Part shown: positions 1-8,810 of the stretch, in pieces
How the letters are laid out: the number at the start of each line of letters is the position of its first letter
Numbering within the stretch: the stretch's first letter is position 1
Source of the DNA: Thiodiazotropha sp040507035
GTDB lineage: Bacteria > Pseudomonadota > Gammaproteobacteria > Chromatiales > Chromatiaceae
Direction of reading: 5' to 3'
Length of the DNA stretch: 64,000 nucleotides
NCBI GenBank assembly: GCA_040507035.1
Contig: JBEVVR010000031.1
Span: forward strand, 186,001 to 250,000
Notes under the pieces: generated by a model
Databases searched by the model: none
Told to the model about the DNA's origin: nothing
What the model saw: only the letters and a program-made list of their open reading frames with translations
Translations under genes and position numbers: made by a program

Positions 1-129
1 CCCTATCCGGCACAGCGCTCTGTGACCCAGATACCCCAGGCAGTTAAGCTATCGGTGGAAAAACTGCGTGTCACCAAAGACCGGATCATCGCTATCTACA
101 CCACCAACTGCAGTCATGGTGCCATATAG
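1..129 (+). CDS. possible 3' end of a gene cut by the window edge
   Basis: Frame 1 is open from the first base to a TAG and encodes 42 residues. The composition is mixed, with a basic stretch around VEKLRVTKDR, and it looks as if it could be protein coding. I recognise no family. The frame is short enough to be open by chance, and the start lies outside the window. The following bases up to the convergent hemerythrin gene hold nothing I can identify. Confidence 0.25.
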   Translation, partial: PYPAQRSVTQIPQAVKLSVEKLRVTKDRIIAIYTTNCSHGAI

Positions 130-256
130 TCTCTTTTTGCCTTCCAGGACAGATCTGCCCATAGGCCAGTCTGTCCCTTGGGAGGTGCTGGTGTATAAGC
201 GCAGGTAGATGGGGTTGCCTAGGCGTCAGTTGTTTGACTTTCTGATGACCTGCTAA

Positions 257-736
257 CTAGCCTTGTTGAATCTGAATCTCGTCTTCGACCTCAAGCTCAG
301 TGCCATCCTCTGACTTCGATTGTTGCTTGAGGAAATCAGCAAACAACCTGTCGCTGTAGATCACATGGTCGATCTGCCAGTGCTTGAGTGCGGTCAGGGT
401 CGCCAGGGTGAACGGCTTGCTTTCGGTTTCGATCTCCCGAAGATATTCCCGCAATTCGGCCAGTAACATGAGATGCTCACGACGGTGCTCTACCAGCCTG
501 GGATAACCCCGTGCCTGCATCAGTGCCTCCTCGGCTTTAAAATGGCGTCGTGCGATCTTAACCAGGCTGTTTATATGTTGACATATCTCATCCTTGTCGT
601 CTTTATGCTTCGTATCCTCACGGACCACGAAGTGGTGTAGTTGGTTTAAAACATCGACGAGTTCCATGTGCTGCTCGTCCAGGCAATCAAGCCCAAGCTG
701 CCAGTCGTCTCGCCAAAGCAAAAAAGGTTTTTTCAT
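257..736 (-). CDS. bacteriohemerythrin (O2-binding di-iron protein)
   Basis: Single-domain hemerythrin of 159 residues, predicted cytosolic. All seven expected di-iron ligands are visible: H23, H65, E69, H84, H88, H124 and D129, in the family patterns HxxxE, HxxxH and HxxxxD. Such proteins bind O2 reversibly and are thought to deliver or buffer oxygen, or to sense it. I chose the ATG of MKKPF because GGAG lies six bases before it. An ATG four codons upstream overlaps that GGAG and has no site of its own. The gene stands alone, with a long upstream gap and an unidentified region downstream. The acidic C-terminal tail of about 20 residues is outside the four-helix bundle. Confidence 0.93.
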   Translation of the reverse strand: MKKPFLLWRDDWQLGLDCLDEQHMELVDVLNQLHHFVVREDTKHKDDKDEICQHINSLVKIARRHFKAEEALMQARGYPRLVEHRREHLMLLAELREYLREIETESKPFTLATLTALKHWQIDHVIYSDRLFADFLKQQSKSEDGTELEVEDEIQIQQG

Positions 737-1107
737 AACAATCTCCATATCTATGTACAGCTCGTATGGGATCTACTCTCAGACCTATAGCGACGTCTCG
801 CTGGCTCTACCACCAAAGGGGTAGTGATTCTCACCGAATGCTTATTTTTGGTCTGAGTTTGTAATTTTTATAGATAAAGCCTTGTTAACTTAGCATAGGT
901 ATTGCCGTTTTGTACATGAAAGCATTGAAAAAATGATCAAGTTCGCAGTTTTTCTCAGCGATCAACAGAGTTAGTGATGAATATCAGTAAACGGTAATAA
1001 TCGACGTCATAGAACATGGTCTATTTGATTACCCATGGATTACTTTTTTGTTTCCCCTTGGTTTCATGTTGCATCCAATGAGGTCTTGTGGACAAGGACA
1101 GCTAGGC
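737..1107. other. intergenic region, no gene seen
   Basis: AT-richer than its surroundings. It should carry the promoter of the hemerythrin gene on the minus strand and the 3' end of the dinB transcript. I see no convincing open frame with a ribosome binding site, no RNA gene and no strong dyad here. Confidence 0.5.
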
Positions 1108-2301
1108 TTACTCTTTTTGGCGTGGCACACCAAGCCGCATCGACTCCCTGCCGAACTTGTCACTGATCGCATCCATGGTTTCATAGATGCGATCCTGCTT
1201 GGGTTCGGGTTCGTCAGGCAGATCCTCGAACAGGTCGCCTTGGCCCGCCAACTGGGAGTCGTCACCCTCCCATCCGCCTATACCCAGGCCAATCAGTCTC
1301 ACCGCTCGTCCCTGCCAATCCTCGGACTGGTAGAGAGCCCAGGCCTGTTGGAAAATCTCCAGGTCGGCGGCGGTGGGTGTCTGTAGTGTGCGGCTGCGGG
1401 TATGGGTCTCGAATCCCTGAAAGCGGATCTTCAGGGTGACGACACGCCCCTTGAGGCCTTCATGGCGTGCCACATAGCCGATCTCCTGTGCCGCCCAGTG
1501 CAGGGTCTCCCGCAACACCTCCGGGTCGCTCACGTCCTGCCCAAAGGTTGTCTCCTTGGAGATCGATTTGCGATCGTTTGCGCAATAGACCCGGTTGCAA
1601 GCAATGCCACGGGCCTGTTCATGGATTTTGCTGCCTGCAAGCTCTCCCAGCTGCTGACGCAGTTCAAGCAGGGTTAGCCGGCGCACATCGGCCACGGTTC
1701 GCAATCCGAGCCGTTGCAGTATCGCTGCACTCTTCCTCCCCAGTCCACGCAGCACTGTCAGCGGTTGGGGATCGAGAAAGGCCGTTACTTGATTCGGCAG
1801 CACAACAGTGAGGCCGTCGGGCTTGCGAAAATCGGAAGCGAGTTTGGCGATCAGGCGATTGGGTCCGATTCCAACCGATGCGGTCAGGCCTACGGCCTCA
1901 TGGATAACCGTCTTGGCCCGGCGGCCGATGGTCTCCGGGGAACCGATCAGACGCTGCATCCCTGAGATGTCGAGAAAGGCCTCATCCACGGAGACCTTCT
2001 CCACCAGCGGAGAGATAGTCTCCAGGGCGTCCATGATCTGTTGCGAAACCTCCCCGTAGCGGGTGATGTCGGGGCGCAGGTAGACACTCTCCGCTGGCAG
2101 TCGCCGCACAGCCTCGCTGATCGGCATTGCCGAGTGGACACCATAACGCCGTGCCTCGTAGGAACAGGTGGCCACTACCCCGCGTCTGCCCGGTTTGGCG
2201 CCGACCACAAGCGGACGCCCCTGATATTCGGGGTGGTCGCGCTGTTCGATGGAGGCGAAGAAGGCATCCAGATCGATGTGCATGATCAGGCGTTGGGTCA
2301 T
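1108..2301 (-). CDS. dinB: DNA polymerase IV (Y family)
   Basis: Error-prone translesion polymerase of 397 residues. The N-terminal catalytic motif has D10 in HIDLDAFFASIE, and the second motif is SVDEAFLD with D106 and E107. The steric region GVVATCSYEARRYGV matches DinB, as do the thumb (around the GLRTVADVRRL stretch) and the little-finger domain. I used the ATG of MTQRLIM because it gives the normal DinB N-terminus; the longer frame starts 11 codons earlier and neither start has a strong Shine-Dalgarno. The DUF429 gene ends 45 bases upstream on the same strand, so the two are probably co-transcribed. I looked for a LexA box (CTGT-N8-ACAG) near the start and saw none. Confidence 0.95.
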   Translation of the reverse strand: MTQRLIMHIDLDAFFASIEQRDHPEYQGRPLVVGAKPGRRGVVATCSYEARRYGVHSAMPISEAVRRLPAESVYLRPDITRYGEVSQQIMDALETISPLVEKVSVDEAFLDISGMQRLIGSPETIGRRAKTVIHEAVGLTASVGIGPNRLIAKLASDFRKPDGLTVVLPNQVTAFLDPQPLTVLRGLGRKSAAILQRLGLRTVADVRRLTLLELRQQLGELAGSKIHEQARGIACNRVYCANDRKSISKETTFGQDVSDPEVLRETLHWAAQEIGYVARHEGLKGRVVTLKIRFQGFETHTRSRTLQTPTAADLEIFQQAWALYQSEDWQGRAVRLIGLGIGGWEGDDSQLAGQGDLFEDLPDEPEPKQDRIYETMDAISDKFGRESMRLGVPRQKE

Positions 2302-2346
2302 GGTTGGAATTTTATACCAATGCCTAATGGCCATGGGTAAATGTTT

Positions 2347-3060
2347 CTATTCAGGATTGGCGAAAACGATCTCCATGGTCAATCCGAGTTGATCTTTTTC
2401 GGCAACAGGGGGAAGGGAGATGAGTTTTTCAGTATAAGTGGCAGTCACCGCACCGACCAAGGCGTCGAGGATGTCATCATCGGCGAGATCCTTCTTCAAC
2501 CATCTGGCACGCACCTTTTTGAGGATCGTTCGGCTTTGGGGGAGGTATTGGCTGAGTACCGCAAGCCGCTCCCCCTGACCCTGGGGCCTCTTCTTGTTGT
2601 GTGCCATTGGCTGGCCCCGGTTGAGTGCACGGAAACAGACTTCCGGATGCATCTCCCGCAACTTCGTTTTCACTGGCAGGTCGCGAATGAGGCGGTCGGC
2701 CTCAGCAATCTTCGGTACTATCCCCCAGCTCTGCCGTGATAGCTTTCTGCCGGTGAGCGCATGATTGAGCTCGCTCCCCTCCTGGTAGTTGTTGCAAGCA
2801 ACTGCCTGGCGACAGGGTACGGGGAAGACACTCGATGACCTGCGGCCGAGCAGACGTCTGGCCTCGAGATCGCAGCTTCGCTCCTCCTTGCCATGGGATT
2901 TAAGCCCGATTGGGATATCGATCAAGGTGAGGTCGGCGCCAATGATGATCTCGCGCAATGTGGAGAGCTCTTCGGCTATACCTGTCTCATAGTTTTCCGC
3001 ATCGAGGAGTTGTACATAGAACCAACCGCGGCGACAAGCGTCGATACCAATGGCATTCAT
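2347..3060 (-). CDS. DUF429 family protein, predicted RNase H-fold nuclease
   Basis: Protein of 237 residues starting MNAIGIDACRRGWF, the hallmark N-terminus of DUF429 (COG4923). The family is predicted to adopt an RNase H-like nuclease fold with catalytic acidic residues. Here D7 in GIDACR and D48 in LIDIPIGL fit those positions, with further acids near the DDDILDA stretch at the C-terminus. No biochemical role is established. It sits 31 bases after the diguanylate cyclase gene and 45 before dinB, all on one strand. A link to DNA repair through dinB is possible but rests only on proximity. Confidence 0.85.
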   Translation of the reverse strand: MNAIGIDACRRGWFYVQLLDAENYETGIAEELSTLREIIIGADLTLIDIPIGLKSHGKEERSCDLEARRLLGRRSSSVFPVPCRQAVACNNYQEGSELNHALTGRKLSRQSWGIVPKIAEADRLIRDLPVKTKLREMHPEVCFRALNRGQPMAHNKKRPQGQGERLAVLSQYLPQSRTILKKVRARWLKKDLADDDILDALVGAVTATYTEKLISLPPVAEKDQLGLTMEIVFANPE

Positions 3061-3091
3061 CCGTCAACGATCGGATATAATGAGATCCCCA

Positions 3092-4417
3092 TTAGAATCG
3101 AATCTCCTGTATGGCCGGTTTGATGTCGTCGCCACGGCTGTAGACATAGGCGCAGTTACGCCCCTCCTCCTTGGCCGCGTAGAGTGCCATGTCGGCATGG
3201 CTGAGCAGGGCATTGAGGTCGTCGCCAGGGTGCTCCTCGACGCTGGCAAGACCGATGCTCACCGTGACCTCGATGCCGGCTGGGTGCAGAGCCTCGATCA
3301 CCTGACGCAGATCCTCGGCCCTGGCCGGCATTTCAGTACCGTGGGCGAGGACGACAAACTCCTCACCGCCAAAGCGGCAGGCCAATCCATCCTTGAAGCG
3401 CTGGTTGAGCAGCCTGCCCAGGGTCATCAATACCTGGTCTCCGACCAGGTGACCCTTGGTATCGTTAATACGCTTGAAGTGGTCGAGATCGATGATCATG
3501 GCCCAGCCGTTCACAGCGCTCAATAGATAGCGTTGGCCTTCGTCCACCAGGTAGCGCCGATTGCGGGTGCCTGTTAGTGCATCTGTGGTGGCAATCCGCT
3601 CCATGTCCTTGGTCTGGTGGCGCAGCCTGTCATACTGGTACTTGACCAGCAGCAGCGAACGTATGCGTGCCATCACCACCTCCTCTATCAAGGGTTTGAT
3701 GACGAAGTCATTGGCCCCGGCATTGAAGACCTCCACCTGGGTGTGGGTCTCCTCGTTACCGGTGGTGACCAATACCGGCAGCTCCTGTTGCGAGTAATGG
3801 AGGCCGACGCGAATGAAATAGAGCAGGTCGCCACCGGTCATTTCACCCTTTAGGTGGAAGTCGGTAATCACCAGATCAAAGCCTTCACTCTGCTGGTTAT
3901 GGGCTTTCTGGAGCAGGGACTGGGCCTCTTCAACCGAGGTGACATGAAGTACATCCATGCCGTGCTGTTCCAGTATCTGCCGGGTCATCACGGCAACGGT
4001 CTTGCTATCCTCGATATAGAGGATGCGGCCATAGAGGTCTGGATTACGCGCCATGAAGGATTTAATGAATTCACCAAAGCCTTTGAAGCCAAGGGCCTTG
4101 TCAAAGTAGTCGGTGACCCCGGCATTAAAGCCTTCGTGGAGCAGTCGGCGGTCGGCATCGGACGAGACCACGACCAGGGGGGCGTAGCGGTTGCGTTTGC
4201 TGGTACGGATTTTTCGGCACAGGTCCAGACCGTCCATGTCGGGAAGCAGCAGGGCGGTGGTGATCAGCGAATAGCGTTCCTGCTCCAAGTGGTTGAGGGC
4301 CTCGGTGGCGCTACCGCAACTGGTGATAGGGATCTCCGGCATCGATTGCTGTAAGCGCCGGGCGAGCACCTCGCGGGCTGCGCTTGAGCTGTCCACCAGC
4401 ATGATTCTGTTGCCCAT
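3092..4417 (-). CDS. diguanylate cyclase with two receiver domains (PleD-like layout)
   Basis: Cytosolic protein of 441 residues: receiver 1 (about 4-120), receiver 2 (about 131-255) and GGDEF (about 275-430). The active-site motif RFGGEEF (GGEEF at 350-354) is intact, so c-di-GMP synthesis is expected. Receiver 2 has its phosphoacceptor D186 in DLVITDFHL and the switch lysine in VIKPL. Receiver 1 has alanine at residue 55, where the phosphoacceptor Asp should be, and DS instead of DD near the start, so it is probably a pseudo-receiver for dimerisation. An RxxD sequence precedes GGEEF but is one residue too far away for a canonical product-inhibition site. No cognate kinase is adjacent. Confidence 0.93.
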   Translation of the reverse strand: MGNRIMLVDSSSAAREVLARRLQQSMPEIPITSCGSATEALNHLEQERYSLITTALLLPDMDGLDLCRKIRTSKRNRYAPLVVVSSDADRRLLHEGFNAGVTDYFDKALGFKGFGEFIKSFMARNPDLYGRILYIEDSKTVAVMTRQILEQHGMDVLHVTSVEEAQSLLQKAHNQQSEGFDLVITDFHLKGEMTGGDLLYFIRVGLHYSQQELPVLVTTGNEETHTQVEVFNAGANDFVIKPLIEEVVMARIRSLLLVKYQYDRLRHQTKDMERIATTDALTGTRNRRYLVDEGQRYLLSAVNGWAMIIDLDHFKRINDTKGHLVGDQVLMTLGRLLNQRFKDGLACRFGGEEFVVLAHGTEMPARAEDLRQVIEALHPAGIEVTVSIGLASVEEHPGDDLNALLSHADMALYAAKEEGRNCAYVYSRGDDIKPAIQEIRF

Positions 4418-4558
4418 TATTTTTTTCCGCTGCCCAATGATGGAGACGATCTGTCTGCCTATTTATACCACTCATAGGGATATGTGGCATCACTCACGAT
4501 AGGGGGCAAGACTGGTTTCTGAGAGGTGGGGCGAAGTTTATGTCTCTATAAGAGCTAT

Positions 4559-5230
4559 CTAGCGAAGCCCATAGTTGATGGGAATGGTGAAGTCCCACTG
4601 TTCGCGCTCAATCTCATCGGGAAAGGGGAGTTTGCCACTGGTCTTCTCCACCGCTTTGATGGCGGCTTTGTCGAGGAGCCTGCTGTTGGAGCTTTCGACA
4701 ATGCGCAGGGCTTCGACGACACCGTTGCGGCGGATGGTAAATCCCACCACCACCTCCCCCTCTTGGCGCAGACGCACCGCCCGCCGCGGATAGCCCTTGT
4801 TGGTTTCGATGGCGCGGCGCAACCTGGCCTTGTACTCCTCTTCGAGGCGGCGGATCAGACCGATATCGACAGCCGGCAGAACCGGGGCCGCTACAGCCAC
4901 TGGAGGTTTTACCGGGGGAGGAGGGGGCTTTACCGCCTCAACGGGTTTCTTTTTGACGGGAGGTTTGGGCTTCGGCTTGGGCTTTGGGGGTGGCGGCGGT
5001 TCAGGCTCAGGTTCAACCTCCACTACAGGTTCGGGTTCCGGCAGCGGTTCCGGTTCTGGAATAGGCTCAGGTTGTGGAATCGGTTCCGGCTGGAACATCT
5101 CCAGGCTTACCGCCAAGCGGGTCTCCTGCTGGGTATCGCTTGGCAGCTGCAGGACGCCGGTCAATACCAGGGCCAGCATACCGAGATGGATCAGGGCGGA
5201 GATCAGAAAAGCGGGAGTGTGTGTGCTCAT
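4559..5230 (-). CDS. tonB: energy transducer TonB
   Basis: Inner-membrane protein of 223 residues that spans the periplasm and transmits proton-motive-force energy from ExbBD to outer-membrane receptors. One N-terminal membrane anchor (about 8-27) is followed by a long Pro/Glu then Pro/Lys repeat region (about 48-105) and a C-terminal TonB fold (about 130-222) with YPRRAVRLRQEGEVVVGFTI. The start ATG overlaps the exbD stop as ATGA. As the last gene of receiver > exbB > exbD > tonB, it is most simply a transducer dedicated to that receiver. Confidence 0.95.
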   Translation of the reverse strand: MSTHTPAFLISALIHLGMLALVLTGVLQLPSDTQQETRLAVSLEMFQPEPIPQPEPIPEPEPLPEPEPVVEVEPEPEPPPPPKPKPKPKPPVKKKPVEAVKPPPPPVKPPVAVAAPVLPAVDIGLIRRLEEEYKARLRRAIETNKGYPRRAVRLRQEGEVVVGFTIRRNGVVEALRIVESSNSRLLDKAAIKAVEKTSGKLPFPDEIEREQWDFTIPINYGLR

Positions 5231-5604
5231 CGATTGCTACGGGCAACAATAGACAGCTTCTCCAGTTTGTTCGCCTTGAGAAGATCGATCACCGCCACGA
5301 AGCGGTCGAAGCGTACCGATTTGTCCACAAACAGTGTTACCGGCGTCTCTGTGGCCAGCAAAGCGAGCTCCTGCCCAAGCATATCGGTGTCCACCGCGGC
5401 CTGATTGAAGTAGATCTGCTCTGCTGCGTCGATGGCGATCTCCACCCCATCCAGATCACTGAGCATCTGCGTATGTTCCGCATCCGGCAGATCGAGGGAT
5501 ATCTTGCCCTGGTAGATGAAGGTCGCAGTGGTCAGGACGATCGCCAGCAGCACCAGCATGATGTCGATGAAGGGAATCACATTGACCTGGTCGAAGCGTC
5601 TCAT
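5227..5604 (-). CDS. exbD: biopolymer transport protein ExbD
   Basis: Protein of 125 residues with one transmembrane segment near the N-terminus. The conserved membrane Asp is in VIPFIDIMLVLLAIV; this residue couples proton flow to TonB. The C-terminal periplasmic domain has the typical VTLFVDKSVRFDRFVAVIDLL segment. I start at the internal ATG of MRRFDQ, because it overlaps the exbB stop as ATGA and gives the normal ExbD N-terminus; the longer frame adds seven residues inside exbB. Confidence 0.95.
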   Translation of the reverse strand: MRRFDQVNVIPFIDIMLVLLAIVLTTATFIYQGKISLDLPDAEHTQMLSDLDGVEIAIDAAEQIYFNQAAVDTDMLGQELALLATETPVTLFVDKSVRFDRFVAVIDLLKANKLEKLSIVARSNR

Positions 5605-6026
5605 GACGCCTGCATCCGTTTCCAATGCGCGGTCATGACATCGACCTTGCGCAGCAGGGCGTTGTAGAAGAGGATTGCCGGAATCGCCACCACCAGTCCG
5701 GCGGCGGTGGCCTTGAGTGCCAGGGCGAGGCCGAGCATGATCGTCGCCGGTTCGATATTACCGCCCTGACCGAGATCGAAGAAGGTGATCAAGATCCCCA
5801 GCACCGTGCCCAGGAGACCGATATAGGGCGCATTGGCACCGATGGAGGCGATGGTGGTCAGGTGCGCGGTGAGGGCGATATTGAGGGTGTCGGGATGGTC
5901 GTAGTCGGCGAGCTTGACGCGAGCGAAGAAGAGGTAGCGCTCGATGACAAACCAGACCATGACAAAGCTCATCAGCCCGAGCAGACCAAAGACAAAAATA
6001 TCAAGATACTGTTTTAGAAACTCCAC
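5601..6026 (-). CDS. exbB: MotA/TolQ/ExbB proton channel protein ExbB (short form)
   Basis: Protein of 141 residues with three transmembrane segments (about 10-28, 65-85 and 103-125) and the signature around GLLGTVLGILITFFDLG. It forms the pentameric proton channel with ExbD. It is much shorter than E. coli ExbB (about 244), lacking the long N-terminal part, as in the compact ExbB of several other lineages. It follows the receiver gene after 155 bases and is translationally coupled to exbD. Confidence 0.95.
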   Translation of the reverse strand: MEFLKQYLDIFVFGLLGLMSFVMVWFVIERYLFFARVKLADYDHPDTLNIALTAHLTTIASIGANAPYIGLLGTVLGILITFFDLGQGGNIEPATIMLGLALALKATAAGLVVAIPAILFYNALLRKVDVMTAHWKRMQAS

Positions 6027-6181
6027 ACTGCCTCCGACTCATACCCGGAAAAAACAAGGGCCGGGATCACGCCTGGATGATGCCTGATGCAGACCCCTAG
6101 GTCCACTCACCCAAAACGATCAGCCGGCCCACACCGAGGATAAAAAATTACACGCTACTCGCTACGCAAAACCCGGGCCCT

Positions 6182-8509
6182 TCAATAAAACTTGTAGCTG
6201 ACTCCGGTCCACACCGCCCTTGGCGAACCGGGGGAGATGAAACGGGGATTCTCATAGTCGTCCCCCAACACCTCGTCGGCCTCACCGTAGAGGCCGAAGG
6301 TCTCGTACTCCTTGTCGAACAGGTTGTCCACCTTGGCGAACAGCTTGAGCTTGTCGGTGGCCTGGTATTCACCCCGCAGGTTGACCAGGGTGTAGCCGTC
6401 GATCTCATCATCCAGGTTGGCCTCATCACCGCGCAACACGATATCGGAACTGTATTGGAGATCGGCGCCCAGGGAGAAGTTCGAGGTTACCTTGTAGGTC
6501 GCTCCCGCCTTGAGCAGGTTCTCCGGCAGTCCGGGGAGGCGGTCCCCGGCGCTCACCGCGACCTCGCCATCCTCCGCCAAGGGGTTGTTGGGACTGGCGA
6601 TGCTCAGATTCTCCTCGAAAGTGGCCTTGAGGCGGGTGTAACTGAGGAACCAGTCGAGGCGGTTGTCGGCCAGGCTGCCGTTGAGGGTGAGTTCCAGGCC
6701 CTGGCGTCGGGTCTCACCCACGTTGTCGAAGAAGCCCTGATTGGTCAGCGCGCCGGCGCTGATGAAGAGGATGTCATCCTCATTGGTGGTCTGGAACAGA
6801 CCCAGGTGCCAGTTCATTCCGGGTAGCGAACCTCTCAGGCCGGCTTCCCAGGTCTTTGCCACCACCTGCTCCAGGGGTGGATCGGAGAGGAAGGCATTGG
6901 GTAGCCGGCAGGGATCCTCCGGATCGGCGCAAGTCAGCTCCATGGCCGTGGGGGCACGATTCGATTCGCTGTAGCCAGCGTAAAAGTTGACCCCCTGGTT
7001 GATGTCGTAGGCCAGGCCCAGGGCCGGGTTGAAACGGGTGAAGCTGTGGTCGCCGTTGAGCGCTGTGCCCAACTGGTCACGCAGCTCGATCTCTGTCTTG
7101 TTCCAGCGACCGGAGAGGGTCAGTGCCAGCTGTTCGCTGACAGACCAGGTGTCGGTGAAATAGAAGGAGAGGTTCTTGGTCTCGGTCTCCACTTCGGTGA
7201 AACTCTCCTCGACAAAGACGCCGCTGCCGATGGCCTGGCGGCTGTCGTCGAGGCTGGCGAGCTCGGTATCGGAGGAGAAATCCACCTCGCTGCGATCCGC
7301 CGCCATGCCGATGATGAGTTGGTTGTCGCGACCGCCGAGGGGTTGCAAAAAGGCTGTCTGCAGACTCAGGCCGAAGGTATCCTGATCGCTCTTCGAGCGG
7401 TTCACGGTACCACCCTCCACATCGTCATCCGCAACGATGGGATTGCCATTTTGGTCTAAGACAACCTCTTCCTCTTCCTCTTCTCCTTCCTCTCCTCCTT
7501 CCTCTTCTTCACAGATAAAGCCTTCGTTCTCCTCATCCTCGCACTCTTCAAAGTCGGAGTCATCGCCGTTGAGGGTGTCTATCTGGCTGTTGCGGAAAAA
7601 GATCGCGCCCTCCAGCACGATCTCGTCACCCAGTTCACGCTGACCGCCAAGGCGTAGCAGTGTCGCCTCCTGTTCGGTGATGTCGGGGCGGGTGAAGATC
7701 GCTTCCCGATCCTCCTCCAGCAGATCCTCAGGCAAGGCTCCGTTACCGATCAACTCGCTGTCACTGAGGCTCAGGCTTAGGTCGAGGGAGCCTGTTTCAC
7801 CCTGCCAGCCGAGACTGCCGAACAGCTGTTTCGACTCCGATGGGGAGTAGTCGCGCCAGCCATCCTCATCGAAATAGTTGCCGCTGAAAAAGTAACCGAT
7901 ATTATCCTTGCTGCCACCAACGCTCGCCGTGGCCATGTAGCGATCAAAGGAGCCTCCCGAGATCTCCACCTCGGCCCCGGGATGGGTGAAGCCGTTTTTG
8001 GTCTTGACCGAGAGGGCGCCGCCCAGGGTGTTGAGTCCGAACAGGGGATTGGAGCCCGCCATCAGATTGACCCCGGCGATGGCCGATTCGGGAATCACCG
8101 ACCAGTTGACGGTATCGCCAAAGGGTTCGTTGATGCGTACCCCGTCCATATAGACCGACATACCCTGGGGCAGTCCGATCAGGGGAGAGGCGACAAAGCC
8201 CCGGTAGAGCAGGTCCGGCTGCAGGGGATTGTTCTGCGCCTCGTTGAGAAAGACGCTGCCGAAGCGCTGGTTGAGAAACTCCGAAAGATCGAGACTCTGT
8301 TGGCTTGTTATATCTTCATCGCTGGCGGTCTCGGTGTGCATCGGCAAGCGATTGCGTTGAATCTCTATCCCATGGAGCGGGGTCGTGCTGATGACATCGA
8401 TGGCCGGTAAGCGCTCTTCCGCCCACCCCGTCCCGGAGCCCGTTAGGACGAGGCCGGCGGAGAACAGCAACCAGATGGGTTTTAATTGTTGTTGTGAAAC
8501 TCCAGGCAT
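6182..8509 (-). CDS. TonB-dependent outer-membrane receptor with acidic insert
   Basis: Protein of 775 residues: signal peptide (cleavage probably after A30), TonB box near DVISTT (about 38-43), plug domain (about 55-165) with LYRGF and NTLGGALSVKT, then a 22-strand barrel ending in an aromatic residue. A low-complexity acidic stretch at about residues 316-366 is made mostly of Glu/Asp, carries two cysteines, and probably forms an extracellular loop. The substrate cannot be read from sequence; ferric chelates or another metal complex are the usual cargoes. AGGAAGAGAG lies upstream of the ATG. The gene heads an exbB-exbD-tonB unit, and a NarL-type regulator pair lies upstream on the same strand. 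Confidence 0.95.
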   Translation of the reverse strand: MPGVSQQQLKPIWLLFSAGLVLTGSGTGWAEERLPAIDVISTTPLHGIEIQRNRLPMHTETASDEDITSQQSLDLSEFLNQRFGSVFLNEAQNNPLQPDLLYRGFVASPLIGLPQGMSVYMDGVRINEPFGDTVNWSVIPESAIAGVNLMAGSNPLFGLNTLGGALSVKTKNGFTHPGAEVEISGGSFDRYMATASVGGSKDNIGYFFSGNYFDEDGWRDYSPSESKQLFGSLGWQGETGSLDLSLSLSDSELIGNGALPEDLLEEDREAIFTRPDITEQEATLLRLGGQRELGDEIVLEGAIFFRNSQIDTLNGDDSDFEECEDEENEGFICEEEEGGEEGEEEEEEVVLDQNGNPIVADDDVEGGTVNRSKSDQDTFGLSLQTAFLQPLGGRDNQLIIGMAADRSEVDFSSDTELASLDDSRQAIGSGVFVEESFTEVETETKNLSFYFTDTWSVSEQLALTLSGRWNKTEIELRDQLGTALNGDHSFTRFNPALGLAYDINQGVNFYAGYSESNRAPTAMELTCADPEDPCRLPNAFLSDPPLEQVVAKTWEAGLRGSLPGMNWHLGLFQTTNEDDILFISAGALTNQGFFDNVGETRRQGLELTLNGSLADNRLDWFLSYTRLKATFEENLSIASPNNPLAEDGEVAVSAGDRLPGLPENLLKAGATYKVTSNFSLGADLQYSSDIVLRGDEANLDDEIDGYTLVNLRGEYQATDKLKLFAKVDNLFDKEYETFGLYGEADEVLGDDYENPRFISPGSPRAVWTGVSYKFY

Positions 8510-8638
8510 AGTCGTTTTCTCTCTTCCTTTTCAATAGCTTTGTGTGAAGTTATATGTGCTTCTGCGGCTGAGTTGAAGAGGAGCTTTTCTCGGGATTTCG
8601 GGAAATCTTCCCGTGCCAAATTAGAACAATTTTGAACA

Positions 8639-8654
8639 GTGTCACACGTGACAC
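8639..8654. promoter_or_regulatory. 7-2-7 inverted repeat, candidate NarL-type operator
   Basis: GTGTCAC-AC-GTGACAC is a perfect inverted repeat of heptamers with a two-base centre, 130-145 bases upstream of the receiver start codon. NarL-family regulators are known to bind paired heptamers in a 7-2-7 layout, and a NarL-family regulator gene lies just beyond. The link is inference: I found no second copy near the other receiver. Confidence 0.4.
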
Positions 8655-8738
8655 CGGCAAGTATTGGATCAAATCTAGAGTGGGGCAGGGCCCCACCCTT
8701 CTACATCGGTAGCTGTTTGGTTACAGGGTGTATGCATT

Positions 8739-8803
8739 CCCACGCGGAGCGTGGGCACGAGTCGCTAGAGACATTTGCGTTTATTAGCGTTCATTTGCGG
8801 ACT
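8739..8803. repeat. hairpin plus solo copy of a dispersed repeat end
   Basis: A 7-bp stem (CCCACGC-GGA-GCGTGGG) is followed by a 33-base segment running from ACATTTGCG to GCGGACT. That segment matches the right end of the MITE-like element near 28.6 kb at 31 of 33 positions. Only one end is present here, so this is a fragment or a solo end. It lies immediately downstream of the response regulator gene. Confidence 0.6.
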
Positions 8804-8810
8804 CATAAAA

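Larger units (their letters stand above)
8510..8810. other. intergenic region upstream of the receiver gene
   Basis: About 300 bases with no gene. It contains, from the receiver side, an imperfect dyad around GATTT-CGGG-AAATC (near 8594-8608), a perfect 7-2-7 dyad listed separately, a GC hairpin GTGGGGC-AGG-GCCCCAC near 8682-8698, and a repeat end listed separately. It should hold the receiver promoter. TATAAC about 40 bases upstream of the ATG is a possible -10 box, but the matching -35 is weak. Confidence 0.5.

Noticed and set aside
2302..2346. LexA operator for dinB
   Set aside because: No CTGT-N8-ACAG or near match lies between the DUF429 gene and dinB or just upstream of the DUF429 gene.
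8639..8654. The GTGTCAC dyad as a third GlrR site
   Set aside because: It contains TGTC and GACA, but with six bases between them instead of ten, and no sigma-54 promoter follows.
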